A stretch of DNA of 64,000 bases from Rhynochetos jubatus (taxonomy: Eukaryota; Chordata; Aves; Eurypygiformes; Rhynochetidae), in assembly GCA_027574665.1 (NCBI GenBank), contig CM050648.1, forward strand, positions 48,761,200 through 48,825,199. Direction: 5' to 3'. The stretch's first letter is position 1. Every line of letters starts with the position of its first letter. The position numbers and the translations under genes were made by a program. Shown here one piece after another: positions 61,401 to 64,000 of the stretch. The notes beneath the pieces are model-generated. The model was given only the letters and a program-made list of their open reading frames with translations. It was not told where the DNA came from and searched no databases.

Positions 61401-62682
61401 AGCATCCTTCCACTGCAAAGCATCAAGTTTGGTTGTTTTTTTTCCTCCAAAGTCCTATTTTGTCAGCTTTTTGAAGGAAAAGTGGAAACTCACAAACACC
61501 TTAAATTCCCCAAGTTCTAGTGTAAGCTGTAGCCACATGCCATCTCCACACTGAAGTGACACTTGAGCACACATAAATCCCATTTGCCTGTTCCCTGCAG
61601 GAAAACCAATGACCAGGAGACCAGGTCTCAGAAGCATGCAATTTTTAAAAGGTCCCCACAGGAATTAATTGAAGGAAATTGCTATTCCACAATGATCCTC
61701 AAGTTAAAGAATATTTACTAGTTAGGAAGGAGATACATGTTGAAATTAGCTTATAGAAGATTATTTGGCTTTACTGGACATATGACACCAGGAAGAAAGC
61801 AAACTTACAAATTATTTTTAGATGAGCACCTCCTAAATGATATGCCACTTGCTTCAGCAGGAATGTAAATACATTTTGGGGCAGATACTGTGAATGGATG
61901 TTATACCTTTTACAGCCTTATATTCATTCATACGACATGTTCACTGAAGTTGAAAGGGAGAAGAGTATGAACGTCTGTTTATCTGCATCACAAAGTTGAT
62001 GTCAAAGGAAAATAGAGCAGTTTAAATCCCCAAAATGTTTAAACTCTTTAGCACCATGGGAGGGAGAAAGGCTCGCCTCTCTATTTTTATGCAATGGTCA
62101 GGAGTTTGCTTTTGTCCACCCCCAGCAAAATACTGTCTTCAGCTGCAATAATTGCCAGAATTTTGTTTCCCTACCACTCCTTAAGAAGAGCCAGTACTGT
62201 GATTTGAGGGGGCTGAGTCATGACACAGATGCAGATGCAAAATGTGCAGAAGCCACTAAAAGAATGCACCCTTTCCAAAACTTAAATGTTTCTCCACAGG
62301 GTCATGCAGTTCAGACTGAAGCCTATGGAGCTTACACAGCATCCTAACTCTAGGGAGGCAACAACACCAGGAAGGAATAGATGTGAGCCAGAGTAATATG
62401 CATGGGCAAAACTGTAAGTCAACTCAAGACCTGGCACTTAGTGCAGACAATGCAAAGGTATGGCCATGGATCATATGAGTTGTGGTTTCTACAGATAACT
62501 AACCACCAGAGAATTCTTTGGTTTGATGCAACCACAATCCAATGCCTCACAACGGTGGTACAACCAGTATCAGCAGTCCTTGTCTGGTGCCCTCATCCTT
62601 CTGTTTCTCCATTGCCACTTCTTAGCCATTGATATGAGGCCCAGATTTGGAGGGATTTCTTCACTAGATCTGAAAATCTCAC
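58413..62682. other. Non-coding unique sequence
   Basis: No gene is recognised. The frames near 59817-60191 and 60084-60422 lie on opposite strands, overlap and have no family signature. About 58990-59110 is moderately motif-rich. Confidence 0.7.
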
Positions 62683-63108
62683 ATGTGTTTACAACTTACT
62701 GACTCATCTCCAGGTGAGATTACACATGCTTCTCTTCAGAAGCCTAGGACACGTTCTGGCAGAATCAAAGGGGACATGGCTGCTTTAATGGATATGGAAA
62801 CTCGCTATTACTTAGCAGTAGAGTGGGGCATTCCTGACTTCCCAAGGGCATTTATTTGTAGAGGCAATCTGGTCACGATGGCTCCAAATCCCTGCGAGGA
62901 GAGAATACGGAGAGATGTGAAGTGGAGAGCGTGGGATGGAAGTGGAAGACTGCCAGAAGTGGAAGAATGTATTCACAAAAGCCTCAGCACGAAGGAAAAT
63001 GAGAACTCTTCCTGTAAAAGTGAGGAGCAACTACAGAAGGGTGTGTTTCAGAGCAAGGAATACTATTCTGGGAAACTGATTCTCACTGGTGAGTCATCTG
63101 ATGACTAA
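62683..63108 (+). other. Open frame of 141 codons with splice-like signals, unidentified
   Basis: This is the longest frame in the last 10 kb, from ATG to a TAA. Its C-terminal half is rich in Lys, Glu and Ser (for example STKENENSSCKSEEQLQK). A strong donor consensus CTG|GTGAGT lies at 63086-63094 inside the frame, and an acceptor-like ctcatctccag ends at 62713, so 62714-63088 (375 bases, a multiple of three) could be an internal exon. I do not recognise the protein, and no domain, signal peptide or membrane segment is visible. Purine-rich sequence can give a frame this long by chance. Confidence 0.2.
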
Positions 63109-64000
63109 AACAACTCTGTGGCGAAAGGGTTAATGTGATCACTGTATTTGTTAACATGGGAGCGTTGAGTAGGAATCTGGTACAGGTATTACTTCTGCTA
63201 TTCAAATGACTACAGCTGCTGGTGAAATACAGCATGCAATTCCAGTACCAGTATTTCGAGCAGCATGTTAAAAATCAGTGGGTCAGGAAAGAACTGGAAC
63301 ATTTATTAAATGATTGGGAACTATGTGTTTTAATGAAATACTCGAGGACTTTGATTTAGTTAGCTTAATGAGGAAAAGCTCTGACATATCAAAGGTAACT
63401 GGTCTGTAGTTCCACTACAGGGAACAGACACATGAAAAAGCTTAGTGCTGAAAAAAGTAACAAGAGTGAATGCCTGGAAATTAGACGAGTTAGATAAATG
63501 CAGCCTACTCGTGACACAGACATTTTTAAAGAGGTTAACCATCCACTGGAACAACTTAGTACAGGTGACATTAGACGCTCCATCATCAGTAATTTTGAAA
63601 TGCACATTGGATTTATTTTGAAAAAAGGAACAATTTAGTTCAAGCAGCAACTACTTTAGCAATGTTTTATAAGCAATATCACATCAAAGGTCAGCCTATA
63701 GACTTTTATCATTATATCTAGGATATATAACATTTCCAATTTAATAATTTTAAGGTAAATCACAAGCCTGCATAAAGAATGCCTGACTACAAAACCTGTG
63801 AGGCATATAAGCATTTTCACTGTTTATTTGTTTTTCTCCAAAAACTATGCTTGGCTGTGCAGTAACTGCTATGCAATGTAGATAGCACTGCGGTAGCATC
63901 AGACCAGGTAGCAGCAGCACAAAGCTCAGCGCTGGATGCAAAATCCTTCAGCAACTCAGAGCGAATACTTGGGGGTTTAGCCCGTGCTGAGCTCCCTGCT
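63109..64000. other. Non-coding unique sequence at the window edge
   Basis: No gene is recognised. Overlapping minus-strand frames at 63360-63650 have no family features. Nothing else is seen. Confidence 0.7.

Overview
This window looks like vertebrate nuclear DNA, most probably from a bird. It has AT-rich non-coding sequence, dense short microsatellites and poly(A)/poly(T) runs, and no bacterial-style gene packing. Every element I can name with confidence belongs to a typical avian repeat family: CR1 LINE fragments and one recurrent avian endogenous-retrovirus LTR family. The family names rest on my memory of repeat consensus sequences, not on a search. I recognise no intact protein-coding gene, rRNA, tRNA or CRISPR array. 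Most open frames in the window are of chance length, and the two best conceptual translations belong to decayed CR1 elements.

Layout. 1-4180 is unique AT-rich DNA with an 11-bp inverted repeat at 2299-2340. 4181-4800 is a complete solo LTR on the minus strand, with a TATA box and a probable 5-bp target duplication. 4801-9130 is unique sequence. 9131-9440 is the 3' end of a CR1 LINE on the minus strand. 9441-27983 is unique sequence with G/T-rich low-complexity tracts, a MIR-like SINE relic near 14.87 kb, a 36-bp tandem duplication at 21.6 kb and several stretches that look like conserved non-coding elements. 27984-28240 and 29100-29795 are two older CR1 pieces, both on the minus strand. 29796-51176 is again mostly unique, with a 24-bp x 3 tandem repeat at 48.57 kb. 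51177-52418 is a repeat mosaic: the endonuclease part of a CR1 on the plus strand, abutting a short fragment of what may be a second LTR family, then a 3'-truncated copy of the 4.2-kb LTR, both on the minus strand. 52419-64000 is unique sequence with more G/T tracts and one exon-like open frame near 62.7-63.1 kb.

Interpretation. The window is best read as intergenic or deep intronic DNA, a gene desert seeded with a few transposon relics. Clusters of homeodomain-, SOX-, POU-, FOX- and GATA-type words would fit enhancers of a neighbouring developmental gene. That is inference from motif content alone and needs cross-species alignment. I found no convincing undescribed system. The most concrete unusual structure is the CR1/LTR/LTR junction at 52.0 kb.
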